64,000 nucleotides of DNA, from positions 1,736,001 to 1,800,000 of the forward strand of contig NZ_JAPEMV010000001.1 of NCBI RefSeq assembly GCF_026342355.1, in the 5' to 3' direction. Shown here piece by piece: positions 22,982 through 31,577 of this stretch. The translations under genes were made by a program, and so were the position numbers. This DNA is from Streptomyces sp. NBC_00249 (GTDB lineage Bacteria; Actinomycetota; Actinomycetes; Streptomycetales; Streptomycetaceae). The notes beneath the pieces are model-generated. The model saw only the letters and a list, made by a program, of their open reading frames with translations, made no database searches and had not been told where the DNA came from. How positions within the stretch are numbered: position 1 is the stretch's first letter; each line of letters begins with the position of its first letter.

Positions 22982-23566
22982 TCAGGCCGCCAGGGCCGGG
23001 GCGCCGCGCCTGCGCCGGTAGTAGTGGACGGTCAGCACCGCGAGCAGCGGACCCCAGGCGGCGAGCGGCACGTAGGAGATCCAGAAGGCGACGGTCTGCC
23101 AGCCGTGGGTGATCAGGCCCCCGGTGGCCGGTGTCCCGTCGAGCATGCGGCCGGACGCCATCATCACCAGCGCGTACGGGAAGACCATGAGCGCGGCCGC
23201 TCCGAGGCCGGCGGGTATGACCGCCGCCGCGACCGGCACCGGCCGGCCGCCCAGGCCCGGTATCCAGCGCGGCCAGATCTCCCCCCACCGGCTGACCAGC
23301 CCGAGGGCGAGGAGGGCCAGTACCTCGCTGACGACGGTGAGCGCGACGATGTACACCGGTCCGTCCTGGAACAGCACCGGCCCGTGCCCCTCGGGGGGCG
23401 TGTCGCTGGGCACCATCAGCGGCGCCTGGAAGACGAAGCCGGCGATCCGCCAGACGGAGGCGGGCAGCACGGTCAGGGTGGTCACGTACGCGGTGATCGC
23501 CGCCCAGCGGGGTACGCCCGCCGCCGTCGAGCCGTGCAGTTTCGCCAGCAGTGCGCGCGTGCTCAT
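22982..23566 (-). CDS. Hypothetical four-helix membrane protein
   Basis: A 194-residue protein with four predicted transmembrane segments (about residues 20-45, 70-95, 110-138 and 155-180) and a positively charged C-terminus (HYYRRRRGAP), suggesting a cytoplasmic tail. The ATG at 23564-23566 has a GAGGGGG site; the frame runs further upstream without one. I do not recognise the family. It is convergent with the PaaX gene and divergent from the acetyltransferase gene, and nothing links it to the aromatic pathway. Confidence 0.75.
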   Translation of the reverse strand: MSTRALLAKLHGSTAAGVPRWAAITAYVTTLTVLPASVWRIAGFVFQAPLMVPSDTPPEGHGPVLFQDGPVYIVALTVVSEVLALLALGLVSRWGEIWPRWIPGLGGRPVPVAAAVIPAGLGAAALMVFPYALVMMASGRMLDGTPATGGLITHGWQTVAFWISYVPLAAWGPLLAVLTVHYYRRRRGAPALAA

Positions 23567-23781
23567 GGTTCCCCCTCGTCCGCCGCGCCCCTCTCGGGGC
23601 CGGCTCGTCCCTCTCGCCGTGTCCTCTCCAAGGTCCCAGCGGGACCGGTACGACCGCGTCCCCCACGAGAGGGGACCGCCTCCCCCGCACGGGGGAGAGC
23701 CCGCCGCGCCGCGTGAACCCCGCCCCGCACACCCGCGAAAACTCCGGTGCGCCGACACCCGACGGGGCGTCAGGATGGGCC

Positions 23782-24621
23782 ATGACCTGGACCTTCAGCA
23801 CTGATCTGGCCGCCTACCTGGCCGCCGCGCGCCCGGTCGTGGCCGCGCAGCCCGTCGTCGACACCCTCCTGCTGACCGTCGCGGACGCCCTGGAGCGGCG
23901 AGGACCGCACGCCTACGGCCCCGGCGACCCCCTCTTCGGCTGGTGGACCGGCGCCGACGGAGCCGTCTGCGGAGCCCTGCTGCGCACCCCGCCCTTCCCG
24001 CTGCTGCTCGGGGCCGTCCCGCCCGAGGCGGTCCCGGCGCTGGGCGCGGCCCTCTCCCGCGAACCGCTGCTCGCCGGGGTCGACGAGTTCAACGCCCGCA
24101 GCGCGGACGCCCTGGTCCTGGCACGGGCATGGGGGACGCGGTCCAGGGTCGTGGAGGAGAGCCGCCTCCACCGGCTCGGCGCCCTGGCCGCCCCGGACCC
24201 GGCCCCGCCGGGGCGCGCCCGGCCCGCCGCCGGGGCCGACCTGCCCCTCCTGCTGGAGTGGGTCGAGGCGTTCAACCGGGAGCTCGGCCAGCCGGGCACC
24301 GCCTCCGAGGCGGCCCTGCGCGACCGGATCTCGTACGGCGGGGCCCTGCTCTGGGAGGACGGCGGAGTCCCGGTGTCACTGGCCGGGTTCTCCCGCCCGA
24401 TCGGCGCGGTCTCCCGCGTCTTCCCCGTCTACACCCCGCCCGGGCTGCGGGGCCGGGGCTACGCCGCCGGGGTGACGCACGCCGTGAGCGGAGCGGCGTA
24501 CGCGGCCGGGGCGAGCGAGGTCCTGCTCTTCACGGACGTGGCCAACCCCACCAGCAACGCCCTCTACCGGCGCCTCGGCTACGCCCCGCTGGAGGACCGC
24601 GTCCACCTCGCGCGTGCCTGA
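23782..24621 (+). CDS. GNAT family N-acetyltransferase
   Basis: A 279-residue protein. The C-terminal half is a GNAT domain: the acetyl-CoA pyrophosphate loop is in GLRGRGYAAGVTHAV and the late motif in LFTDVANPTSNALYRRLGYAPLED. The N-terminal half is a degenerate extension seen in many two-part GNAT proteins. The substrate cannot be told. The ATG at 23782 is the first plausible start after the divergent promoter region. It stands between the two halves of the aromatic-CoA cluster and converges on the monooxygenase gene with a 9-bp gap. Confidence 0.85.
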   Translation: MTWTFSTDLAAYLAAARPVVAAQPVVDTLLLTVADALERRGPHAYGPGDPLFGWWTGADGAVCGALLRTPPFPLLLGAVPPEAVPALGAALSREPLLAGVDEFNARSADALVLARAWGTRSRVVEESRLHRLGALAAPDPAPPGRARPAAGADLPLLLEWVEAFNRELGQPGTASEAALRDRISYGGALLWEDGGVPVSLAGFSRPIGAVSRVFPVYTPPGLRGRGYAAGVTHAVSGAAYAAGASEVLLFTDVANPTSNALYRRLGYAPLEDRVHLARA

Positions 24622-24630
24622 TCCGACGGA

Positions 24631-26943
24631 TCAGCCCTTGCCCGTCGGCGGCCTGCGGCTGCCCGCCCGGTACGGGGCGGGCCAGGGCGCGGCCGGGCCG
24701 GCGTACCCCTGTTCGGCGGCGGCGTGCAGGGTCCAGTGCGGGTCGTACAGGTGGGGCCGGCCCACCGCGCACAGGTCGGCGCGGCCCGCGAGCAGCAGGG
24801 AGTTGACGTCGTCCCAGGAGGAGATCGCGCCGACGGCGACGACGGGGACGCCCAGGGAGTTGCGGATCCGGTCGGCGTAGGGGGTCTGGTAGGAGCGCCC
24901 GTACTCGGGGGTCTCGTCGGACACCACCTGCCCCGTGGACACGTCGACGGCGTCGGCGCCGTGCGCGGCGAAGGCGGCGGCGATCCGCTGCGCGTCCTCG
25001 GGTGTGGTGCCGCCGGGCGCCCAGTCGGTGGCCGAGAGCCGGACGGTCATCGGGCGGTCCTGCGGCCAGACCGCCCGGACGGCGTCGAAGACCTCCAGCG
25101 GGAAGCGCAGCCGGTTCTCCAGGCAGCCGCCGTAGGCGTCCTCGCGGTGGTTGGTGAGCGGGGACAGGAACCCGGACAGCAGGTAGCCGTGGGCGCAGTG
25201 CAGTTCCAGCAGGTCGAAGCCGCAGTCCGCGGCCCGTACGGCGGCCGCGGCGAAATCGGAGCGGATCGCCTCCAGGTCCACGGCGGCCAGGGCCCGCGGG
25301 ACGGCGGAGACACCGGGCCGGTAGGGCAGTGCGGAGGCGGCGACCAGGGGCCAGTTGCCCTCGGGCAGCGGCTCGTCCATCCCCTCCCACATGACCCGGG
25401 TGGAGCCCTTGCGGCCCGCGTGGCCGAGCTGGACGCCGAGGGCCACTCCGGGCGCGGAGGTGTGGACGAAGTCCGCGATCCGCTTCCATGCGGCCGCCTG
25501 TTCCGCCGTCCACAGGCCCGCGCAGCCGGGGGTGATGCGGCCTTCGGCGCTGACGCAGACCATCTCCGTCATGACCAGTCCGGCGCCGCCGAGGGCGCGG
25601 GAGCCCAGGTGTACGAGGTGGAAGTCCCCCGGTACGCCGTCGGTCGCCGAGTACATGTCCATCGGGGAGAGCACGACCCGGTTGCGCAGGGTCAGCCCGC
25701 GCAGGGTGAAGGGGGTGAACATCGGGGGCACCGCCGCCGGGCCCGCGCCGGCATCCGCTCCGGCGCCGACGTCCGTACCGACGGCGTCCGTACCGACGGC
25801 GTCCGGGCAGCCGAAGTCCCGTTCCACCGCCCGGGTGAAGCGGGCGTCGCGCAGCCGGAGGTTCTCGTGGGTGACGCGTCGGCTGCGGGTGAGCAGGTTG
25901 AAGGCGAACTGCCGGGCCGGCTGGCCGACGTAGACGTCGATCTCCTCGAACCACCGCATGCTGGCGGCCGCCGCCCGCTGGGTGCTGGCCACGGCGGGCC
26001 GCCGCGCCCGCTCGTACGCGGCGAGGGCGTCCGGCACCGCGGTGTGGTCGCGTACCGCTTCGGCGAGGGCGAGGGCGTCCTCGACGGCCAGTTTGGTGCC
26101 GGAGCCGATGGAGAAGTGCGCGGTGTGCGCGGCGTCGCCGAGCAGGACGACGTTGCCGTGCGACCAGCGTGCGTTGACGACGGTACGGAACCGCGTCCAC
26201 GCGGAGCGGTTGCCGCGCAGCGGCCGTCCACGCAGGGCCTCGCCGAAGATCTTGGCGCAGCGGGCGGCGGACTCCTCCTCGTCGCACAGGTCGAGTCCGG
26301 CCGCCTGCCAGACCTCTTCGCGCATCTCGACGATCACGGTCGAGGAGTCGGCGGCGTACGGGTAGCCGTGCAGCTGCATCACGCCGTGCGGGGTCTCGGC
26401 GATCTCGAAGCGGAACGCGTCGAAGGCGAAGTCGGCGGCCAGCCAGATGTAGCGGCAGCGGCCCGGGGTGACGGTCGGCCGGAAGTGGGCGGCGCCGCTC
26501 TCGCGGGTCGCGCTGTGCACCCCGTCCGCCGCGACGACCAGGTCGTGCGTGTCCGCGAGCGCCCACGCGTCGGGCGCCCCGGTGTGGAAGCGGAGCCGGA
26601 CGCCGAGGCCGGTGCAGCGCTCGTGCAGGATCTCCAGGAGCCGGCGGCGGCCCAGCGCGGCGAAGCCGTGGCCACCGGAGGTCAGCAGCCGGCCCCGGTG
26701 CACGACCTCGACGTCGTCCCAGCGGACGAACTCGGCGCCGAGGGCGGTGTGGACGGCGGTGTCGGCCCGTTCGATGCCGCCGAGGGTCTCGTCGGACAGG
26801 ACGACGCCGAAGCCGAAGGTGTCGTCGGGGGCGCCGCGTTCCCAGACCTCGACGCTGTGCCCTTGCCGGGCCAGCAGCGCGGCGGCGTACAGCCCGCCCG
26901 GCCCCCCGCCCACGACGGCCACCCGCATGGCGTCAGCAGACAT
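24631..26943 (-). CDS. Bifunctional flavin monooxygenase/old yellow enzyme, 2-aminobenzoyl-CoA monooxygenase/reductase type
   Basis: A 770-residue fusion. Residues 1-375 form a p-hydroxybenzoate-hydroxylase-type FAD domain (VVGGGPGGLYAAALLA at 10-25, GDAAH at 269-273). Residues 380-405 form an Ala/Gly/Asp linker made partly by a 15-bp tandem repeat. Residues 407-770 form an old-yellow-enzyme FMN/NADH barrel (PPMFTPFTLRGLTLRNRVVLSPM, ELHCAHGYLLSGFLSPLTNHR, AVGRPHLYDPHW). This architecture matches 2-aminobenzoyl-CoA monooxygenase/reductase, also called bifunctional salicylyl-CoA 5-hydroxylase/oxidoreductase. It would hydroxylate and then partly reduce the CoA-activated ring. The gene starts 4 bp after the enoyl-CoA hydratase stop. 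Confidence 0.9.
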   Translation of the reverse strand: MSADAMRVAVVGGGPGGLYAAALLARQGHSVEVWERGAPDDTFGFGVVLSDETLGGIERADTAVHTALGAEFVRWDDVEVVHRGRLLTSGGHGFAALGRRRLLEILHERCTGLGVRLRFHTGAPDAWALADTHDLVVAADGVHSATRESGAAHFRPTVTPGRCRYIWLAADFAFDAFRFEIAETPHGVMQLHGYPYAADSSTVIVEMREEVWQAAGLDLCDEEESAARCAKIFGEALRGRPLRGNRSAWTRFRTVVNARWSHGNVVLLGDAAHTAHFSIGSGTKLAVEDALALAEAVRDHTAVPDALAAYERARRPAVASTQRAAAASMRWFEEIDVYVGQPARQFAFNLLTRSRRVTHENLRLRDARFTRAVERDFGCPDAVGTDAVGTDVGAGADAGAGPAAVPPMFTPFTLRGLTLRNRVVLSPMDMYSATDGVPGDFHLVHLGSRALGGAGLVMTEMVCVSAEGRITPGCAGLWTAEQAAAWKRIADFVHTSAPGVALGVQLGHAGRKGSTRVMWEGMDEPLPEGNWPLVAASALPYRPGVSAVPRALAAVDLEAIRSDFAAAAVRAADCGFDLLELHCAHGYLLSGFLSPLTNHREDAYGGCLENRLRFPLEVFDAVRAVWPQDRPMTVRLSATDWAPGGTTPEDAQRIAAAFAAHGADAVDVSTGQVVSDETPEYGRSYQTPYADRIRNSLGVPVVAVGAISSWDDVNSLLLAGRADLCAVGRPHLYDPHWTLHAAAEQGYAGPAAPWPAPYRAGSRRPPTGKG
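25771..25805. repeat. 15-bp tandem repeat in the domain linker of the monooxygenase/reductase gene
   Basis: Two exact 15-bp units (25771-25785, 25786-25800) and the first five bases of a third encode a repeated five-residue piece in the interdomain linker. Repeat slippage could vary linker length. Confidence 0.85.
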
Positions 26944-26947
26944 GTGG

Positions 26948-27775
26948 CTACCTGCCCTTCCACTCCGGCGGCCGCTTTCCGGTGAAGGCCGCGTGGAACT
27001 CCGCGTAGTCCTGGCCGTGCATCAGCAGGGCCTGGGTGTTGGCGTCCAGCTCGACGGAGGCCGCCAGCGGCATGTCGAGCTCGGCCGTGAGCAGGGCTTT
27101 GGTCTGGGCGTGGGCGAGGGTGGGTCCGGCGGCGAGACGGGCGGCGAGCTCGGCGGCGCGGGCGTCGGCCCCGCCCTCCTCGACCAGCTCGCTGAGCAGG
27201 CCGATCCGCTCCGCCTCGGCGGCCCGTACGGGCTCTCCGAGCATCAGGATCCGGGTGGCGTGGCCGAGGCCGACGACCCGGGGCAGCAGGTAGGCGGCGC
27301 CCATGTCGCCGCCGGAGAGGCCGACCCGGGTGAAGAGGAAGGCGAAGCGGGCGGTGGGGTCCGCGATCCGGAAGTCGGCGGCGAGGGCGAGCACGGCTCC
27401 GGCCCCGGCGGCGACCCCGTGCACGGCGGCGATCACCGGGAAGGGGCATTCGCGGACGGCCCGGACCACCTGGCCGGTCATCCGGTTGAAGTCGAGGAGC
27501 TGGGCGGTGTCCATGGCGAGGGTGGCGCCGATGATCTCGTCCACGTCGCCGCCGGAGCAGAAGCCGCGCCCCTCCCCGGCCAGGACGAGGGCGTGCACCG
27601 AGCGTTCGCGGGACAGTTCGGCGAGCAGATCGCGCAGGTCGGCGTAGGCGCCGAAGGTGAGCGCGTTCAGCTTCTCGGGGCGGTCGAGGGTGACGGTGGC
27701 CACGCCGTCCTGCCGGGTCACCCGCAGGTGGCGCCACCGTTCGGTCGCTGGTGTGGAACCGGTGAAGGGGCTCAC
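26948..27775 (-). CDS. Enoyl-CoA hydratase/isomerase family protein
   Basis: A 275-residue crotonase-fold enzyme. The oxyanion-hole segments GEGRGFCSGGDVDEI and AAVHGVAAGAGAVLALAADFRIA are present, as is the R-x-G-L-S-like region FTRVGLSGGDMGAAYLLPRVVG. It probably hydrates or opens a ring-derived enoyl-CoA downstream of the monooxygenase/reductase, and is first in a two-gene operon with it. The start is GTG without a Shine-Dalgarno sequence; the predicted -10 box (GATACC at 27785-27790, minus strand) is so close that the transcript may be leaderless. Confidence 0.88.
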   Translation of the reverse strand: MSPFTGSTPATERWRHLRVTRQDGVATVTLDRPEKLNALTFGAYADLRDLLAELSRERSVHALVLAGEGRGFCSGGDVDEIIGATLAMDTAQLLDFNRMTGQVVRAVRECPFPVIAAVHGVAAGAGAVLALAADFRIADPTARFAFLFTRVGLSGGDMGAAYLLPRVVGLGHATRILMLGEPVRAAEAERIGLLSELVEEGGADARAAELAARLAAGPTLAHAQTKALLTAELDMPLAASVELDANTQALLMHGQDYAEFHAAFTGKRPPEWKGR

Positions 27776-27781
27776 GGAAAC

Positions 27782-27812
27782 GACGGTATCACCGACTGGT
27801 GACTACCGTCAC
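27782..27812 (-). promoter_or_regulatory. Putative PaaX-type operator and promoter before the enoyl-CoA hydratase gene
   Basis: A near-perfect inverted repeat spans 27782-27810 (GACGGTATCACC against GGTGACTACCGTC). Its right half carries TGACTACCGTCAC (27800-27812), which matches the palindrome at 20447-20459 in 12 of 13 bases. It lies 7-37 bp before the start codon, over the likely core promoter. Confidence 0.55.
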
Positions 27813-27850
27813 AGAAACGCGACAGGAGGGTCGGGGTCGCGCCACACGTG

Positions 27851-27894
27851 CCGAAGGGCCCCACCGGAGGTGACCTCGGTCCCTTGCCCTTCGG
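27851..27894. terminator. Stem-loop in the divergent gap before the anti-sigma-type gene
   Basis: CCGAAGGG (27851-27858) pairs with CCCTTCGG (27887-27894), with further pairing inside. It resembles a terminator, but both flanking genes point away from it. It may instead be a leader hairpin of the 28022 gene or block stray transcription. Confidence 0.4.
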
Positions 27895-28021
27895 CCGGGG
27901 TGCCCTACGACGCCGGAGTGCCACTTCGTATGGTTGAAAGCGGGAGCTTCTCCTCCCGGCGAACCCCGCCCCGCACGAGCCCTACGAGCCGCACGAGCCC
28001 CGAGAAACGGACGGTCCCGCC

Positions 28022-28438
28022 TTGCCCGACGCCTCCGCCTGGCGGATCGCCCTCCCGCACTCGGCCGCCGCCGTGCCCCTGGCCCGCGCCCTGGTGCGTA
28101 CGGCGCTCAACGACGTCGAGCCGTCCGCCGACAGCGACACGGCGGAGCTGCTGACCGCCGAGCTGGTCGCCAACGCCGTCGAGCACACCGCCGCGGGGGC
28201 TCCGATCGAGCTGGTGGTGGAGCTGCTCACGGACGGCTGCCAGGTCGAGGTGCACGACGGCGACCCGCGGCCGCCCGGCGGCCTGACCGCCCGCCCGGCG
28301 GACGCCCAGCCCGACCCCTGGCAGGAGCACGGCCGCGGCCTGCTGCTGATCCGCGCCCTGAGCTCCGCCTGCGGCCACCGCCGCACCGCGCGCGGCAAGG
28401 CGGTCTGGTTCACCCTGCCGGCGCGCGCGAACGCCTGA
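28022..28438 (+). CDS. ATP-binding protein, anti-sigma factor-type serine kinase (HATPase_c)
   Basis: A 138-residue stand-alone GHKL ATPase domain. The N box is ELVANAVEHT and the G boxes are VEVHDGDPRPP and HGRGLLLIRAL. Such small RsbW/SpoIIAB-like proteins are very numerous in Streptomyces and act as anti-sigma factors or phosphorylate anti-anti-sigma factors. No partner gene is adjacent. The TTG start at 28022 is uncertain because no strong ribosome site is visible; the domain itself is complete. Confidence 0.82.
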   Translation: MPDASAWRIALPHSAAAVPLARALVRTALNDVEPSADSDTAELLTAELVANAVEHTAAGAPIELVVELLTDGCQVEVHDGDPRPPGGLTARPADAQPDPWQEHGRGLLLIRALSSACGHRRTARGKAVWFTLPARANA

Positions 28439-28453
28439 CGGCCCTCGCCGCGG

Positions 28454-29464
28454 CTACGCGCCGGGCCCCGCGAGCAGGGCGACGAGTACGGCCTTGATGG
28501 TGTGCAGCCGGTTCTCGGCCTCGTCGAAGACGACGGAGTGCGCGGACTCGAACACCTCGTCCGTGACCTCCAGCGAGTCCAGCCCGTGCCGGGCGTGGAC
28601 CTCCTGGGCCACCTTGGTCCCCAGGTCGTGGTAGGCGGGCAGGCAGTGCAGGAACTTCACGTCCGGGTTGCCGGTCGCGCGCAGCACGTCCATGGTGACG
28701 GCGTACGGGGACAGGGCCGCGATCCGCTCGTCCCAGACCTCCTTCGGCTCGCCCATCGACACCCACACGTCGGTGGCCACGAAGTCGGCCTGTGCCACCC
28801 CCTCCGCGACCTCCTCGGTCAGGGTGATCCGGGCCCCGCTGACCGCCGCCAGCTCGCGGGCCTTCTCGACGACGACCTCGGCCGGCCAGTAGGCCTTGGG
28901 CGCGACGATCCGTACGTCCATGCCCAGCAGAGCGCCGGTCACCAGGTAGGAGTTGCCCATGTTGAAGCGGGCGTCGCCGAGGTAGGCGAAGGCGATGCGC
29001 TCCAGCGGCTTGTCGCTGTGCTCGGTCATGGTGAGCACGTCGGCGAGCATCTGGGTGGGGTGCCAGTCGTCGGTGAGGCCGTTGAAGACCGGCACGCCGG
29101 AGTGCGCGGCGAGCTCCTCGACCGCCTGCTGGCTGTCGCCCCGGTACTCGATGCCGTCGAACATCCGGCCGAGGACGCGCGCGGTGTCGCGGACCGACTC
29201 CTTGTGGCCCATCTGGGAGCCGGAGGGGTCGAGGTAGACGGTGCGGGCGCCCTGGTCGGCGGCGGCGACCTCGAAGGCGCAGCGGGTGCGCGTGGAGGTC
29301 TTCTCGAAGATCAGCGCGATGTTCCTGCCCTGGAGCCGGGGCCGCTCGGTGCCGGCCTTCTTGGCCGCCTTGAGTTCGGCGGCGAGCTCGACCAGGCCGC
29401 GGAACTCGGCGGCGGTGAAGTCGAGCTCCTTGAGGAAACTGCGGCCGAAGAGGTCGCTGGCCAT
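28454..29464 (-). CDS. argF: Ornithine carbamoyltransferase
   Basis: A 336-residue cytosolic enzyme interconverting ornithine plus carbamoyl phosphate and citrulline. The carbamoyl-phosphate motif [21 protein letters not shown] and the ornithine-binding HCLP motif are all present. The ATG at 29462-29464 was chosen at the conserved [13 protein letters not shown] start. It lies 95 bp downstream of the arginine deiminase gene on the same strand, so it may work catabolically (ArcB-like) in the deiminase pathway rather than in arginine synthesis. No carbamate kinase gene is seen nearby. Several palindromes lie in the gap before it (29504-29532). Confidence 0.93.
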   Translation of the reverse strand: MASDLFGRSFLKELDFTAAEFRGLVELAAELKAAKKAGTERPRLQGRNIALIFEKTSTRTRCAFEVAAADQGARTVYLDPSGSQMGHKESVRDTARVLGRMFDGIEYRGDSQQAVEELAAHSGVPVFNGLTDDWHPTQMLADVLTMTEHSDKPLERIAFAYLGDARFNMGNSYLVTGALLGMDVRIVAPKAYWPAEVVVEKARELAAVSGARITLTEEVAEGVAQADFVATDVWVSMGEPKEVWDERIAALSPYAVTMDVLRATGNPDVKFLHCLPAYHDLGTKVAQEVHARHGLDSLEVTDEVFESAHSVVFDEAENRLHTIKAVLVALLAGPGA

Positions 29465-29503
29465 GGGGGCACTCCTGGGTGGCACTGACAGGGGATAATG
29501 GAA

Positions 29504-29532
29504 GTGTATACGATACACCGTATTGATATACA
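29504..29532. promoter_or_regulatory. Nested AT-rich palindromes between arginine deiminase and carbamoyltransferase genes
   Basis: GTGTAT-ACG-ATACAC (29504-29518) is a perfect inverted repeat. GTAT-TGAT-ATAC (29520-29531) overlaps a wider TGTATA...TATACA pair (29505-29510 with 29527-29532). This short AT-rich patch stands out in a GC-rich genome. It is probably an operator and promoter for the carbamoyltransferase gene; ArgR, GntR or Crp-type binding cannot be told apart by eye. Confidence 0.6.
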
Positions 29533-29559
29533 GCCCCCCGTCACGGCCCGCGCCGGGCC

Positions 29560-30795
29560 TCAGACGGCGTCCCGCTCCACCGGGCAGCTCATGCACCGCG
29601 GCCCGCCCCGGCCCCGCCCCAGCTCGCTGCCCGGGATCTCGATGACCTCGATGCCCTCCTTGCGCAGGTGCGTGTTGGTGGTCACGTTCCGCTCGTAGGC
29701 GACGACCACCCCCGGTTCGACGGCCAGCACGTTGCAGCCGTCGTCCCACTGCTCGCGCTCCGCCGAGTGCACGTCCTGAGTGGCGGTCAGCACCCGTACC
29801 CGCTCCAGCCCGAGCGCGGCCGCGATGGCCCGGTGCATGTGCTCCGGCGGGTGGTCGGCGACCCGGAGCTCGCTCGCCCCCTCCCCCGGTCTGATCGTGT
29901 AGGAGCGCAGCATGCCGAGGCCCGCGTACTGGGTGAAGGTGTCGGCGTCCACCATCGTCATGACGGTGTCCAGGTGCATGAAGGCCCGCCGCTTGGGCAT
30001 GTCGAGCGCCACGATCACGGACGCCGAACCGGCGGCGAACAGGCCGCGCGCGAGCATCTCCACGGCCTGCGGGGTGGTGCGCTCGCTCATCCCGATCAGT
30101 ACGGCGCCGTTGCCGATGACCAGTACGTCCCCGCCCTCGATGGTCGAGGGGTAGTCCACCTGCCCCTGTGACCAGTAGTGGAAGGCGCCGGAGCCGGTGA
30201 AGAGCGGATGGTGCCTGTAGATCGCCTCGAAGTGGACGGTCTCGCGCTGGCGGGCCGGCCAGCGCATGGCGTTGACCGAGACCCCGTCGTAGATCCAGGC
30301 GGAGGTGTCCCGGGTGAAGAGGTGGTTGGGCAGCGGCCCCAGCAGGAAGTCGTCCAGGTCCAGCGCGTGGAAGCGTACGGACACCGGTTCGGCGTGCGCC
30401 TGGAGGAACTCGCGCTTGGTCATGCCGCCGACGAGCGCCTCCGCGAGGCCGGCCGAGGAGAGCCCGTCGAAGACCGACCGCAGGTGGTCGGTGGCGAGGG
30501 GCCCGTACTCCTTCTCGTCGAACACCCGGTCCAGTACGAGGTGGCGGGCCTCCGGGATCTCGAGGGCCTCGCGCAGCAGGTCACCGAAGAGGTGGACGTC
30601 GACGCCCCGGTCGCGGAGCACGTCCGCGAAACCGTCGTGCTCCTGGCGGGCACGGCGCACCCACAGCACGTCGTCGAAGAGGAGGGCGTCCTTGTTGCTG
30701 GGTGTGAGCCGCTTCAGCTCCAGGTCGGGCCGGTGGAGGATGACGCGGCGGAGCCGCCCGGTCTCGGAGTCGACATGGAATCCCATGCCGTACAC
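29560..30795 (-). CDS. arcA: Arginine deiminase
   Basis: A 411-residue guanidino-group hydrolase making citrulline and ammonia from arginine. The motifs [40 protein letters not shown] and the C-terminal [19 protein letters not shown] are present; the nucleophile is the Cys of MSCP (residue 404). The GTG at 30795 gives MYGMGFHVD; the ATG at 30786 ([10 protein letters not shown]) is an equally good start. With the carbamoyltransferase downstream it gives two of the three enzymes of the deiminase pathway. Confidence 0.94.
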   Translation of the reverse strand: MYGMGFHVDSETGRLRRVILHRPDLELKRLTPSNKDALLFDDVLWVRRARQEHDGFADVLRDRGVDVHLFGDLLREALEIPEARHLVLDRVFDEKEYGPLATDHLRSVFDGLSSAGLAEALVGGMTKREFLQAHAEPVSVRFHALDLDDFLLGPLPNHLFTRDTSAWIYDGVSVNAMRWPARQRETVHFEAIYRHHPLFTGSGAFHYWSQGQVDYPSTIEGGDVLVIGNGAVLIGMSERTTPQAVEMLARGLFAAGSASVIVALDMPKRRAFMHLDTVMTMVDADTFTQYAGLGMLRSYTIRPGEGASELRVADHPPEHMHRAIAAALGLERVRVLTATQDVHSAEREQWDDGCNVLAVEPGVVVAYERNVTTNTHLRKEGIEVIEIPGSELGRGRGGPRCMSCPVERDAV

Positions 30796-30820
30796 GTTCC
30801 CAGACCGGGCGGGTTTTCGA

Positions 30821-30840
30821 ACCGGCCCCGGGGGACCGGT
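30821..30840 (-). terminator. Short terminator-like hairpin after the secreted protein gene
   Basis: ACCGGCCCC pairs with GGGACCGGT across a 2-nt loop with one mismatch. It lies directly after the stop of the secreted protein gene at 30842 and before the arginine deiminase start. Confidence 0.5.
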
Positions 30841-30841
30841 C

Positions 30842-31345
30842 TCAGCGCAGGCCGAGAAGCGCCGTCGGAGCGCCGACCAGTTCCGGGGCGATGAGGCCCA
30901 GCTTCGGGGCGACCACGTTCGGGATACCGAAGTTGCTCCCGTCCGGCATGCTCAGCGGCGCCCCGAGGACCGCGCCCGGGCTGCGGGTGCGCAGGGTGGT
31001 CTCCGGCGCGTCCAGCGAACCCTCGCCGTCCGTCTCGGGCGAGCCCGCGAGGTTGGGGAGCGGCGAGGTGAGGTGGGTGGCGCCGAGGTCGGTGGCGATC
31101 GGCAGCACCGGGAGCAGTGGGGTCGGGAGCAGGTCGCCCGTGTGGTGGCGGGGCGCCTCGGGGGCGCCGACGACCGGCACCGGGACCGCGGTGGCCACGC
31201 GCGGGGCGGCCACGCCCAGCGTGGTCTCGACGGCGTCCAGCGGGACACCCACCGGGACCGAGTCGGCCACGGCCGGGGAGGCCGCACCGGCCGCGGCCAT
31301 ACAGGTCATGAGCGCCGCAATGCTTCCGCGCGCGGTCATCTTCAT
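30842..31345 (-). CDS. Hypothetical secreted protein
   Basis: A 167-residue protein with a clear Sec signal peptide ([19 protein letters not shown]..., cleavage expected near ASPAVADS, residue 28). The mature part is rich in Pro, Ala, Val and Gly, has no cysteine and no recognisable fold, and looks extended or low-complexity, ending in hydrophobic PTALLGLR. No family was recognised. It is monocistronic, with hairpins on both sides. Confidence 0.7.
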   Translation of the reverse strand: MKMTARGSIAALMTCMAAAGAASPAVADSVPVGVPLDAVETTLGVAAPRVATAVPVPVVGAPEAPRHHTGDLLPTPLLPVLPIATDLGATHLTSPLPNLAGSPETDGEGSLDAPETTLRTRSPGAVLGAPLSMPDGSNFGIPNVVAPKLGLIAPELVGAPTALLGLR

Positions 31346-31475
31346 AGGTGACGTTCCGTCCTTCCAGGGTCGCGGACATTCCGCTGCCCTGGATGAACGA
31401 TCCCGCCGGGGGGTTTCCCGGAGTTCCCCACGAAAGTTCCCCCATACGGCCTACGTGAGGGCCTCGCCCTGCCAT

Positions 31476-31514
31476 CCTCCGGCGGGATTCACCCGTTAGG
31501 GATCCCGCCGGAGG
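31476..31514 (-). terminator. Terminator hairpin after the Pnkp-Hen1 operon
   Basis: A perfect 13-bp stem (31476-31488 with 31502-31514) closes a 13-nt loop, 60 bp beyond the Pnkp stop. It separates the RNA repair operon from the secreted protein gene in the same direction. Confidence 0.8.
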
Positions 31515-31538
31515 TCCGGGGTCGGAGCCGGAGGCCGG

Positions 31539-31577
31539 AACCGCAGGTCAGAGCCGCAGGTCAGAGCCGCAGGTCAG
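31539..31577. repeat. 13-bp tandem repeat at the end of the Pnkp gene
   Basis: Three consecutive 13-bp units of the type AGCCGCAGGTCAG (31539-31551, 31552-31564, 31565-31577; the first with one change) run into the stop codon of the Pnkp gene at 31574-31576. Each unit carries a potential TGA on the minus strand, so copy-number change would not extend the protein. Confidence 0.8.

Noticed and set aside
28454..29464. Aspartate carbamoyltransferase identity
   Set aside because: The ornithine-specific HCLP and [12 protein letters not shown] motifs are those of ornithine carbamoyltransferase.
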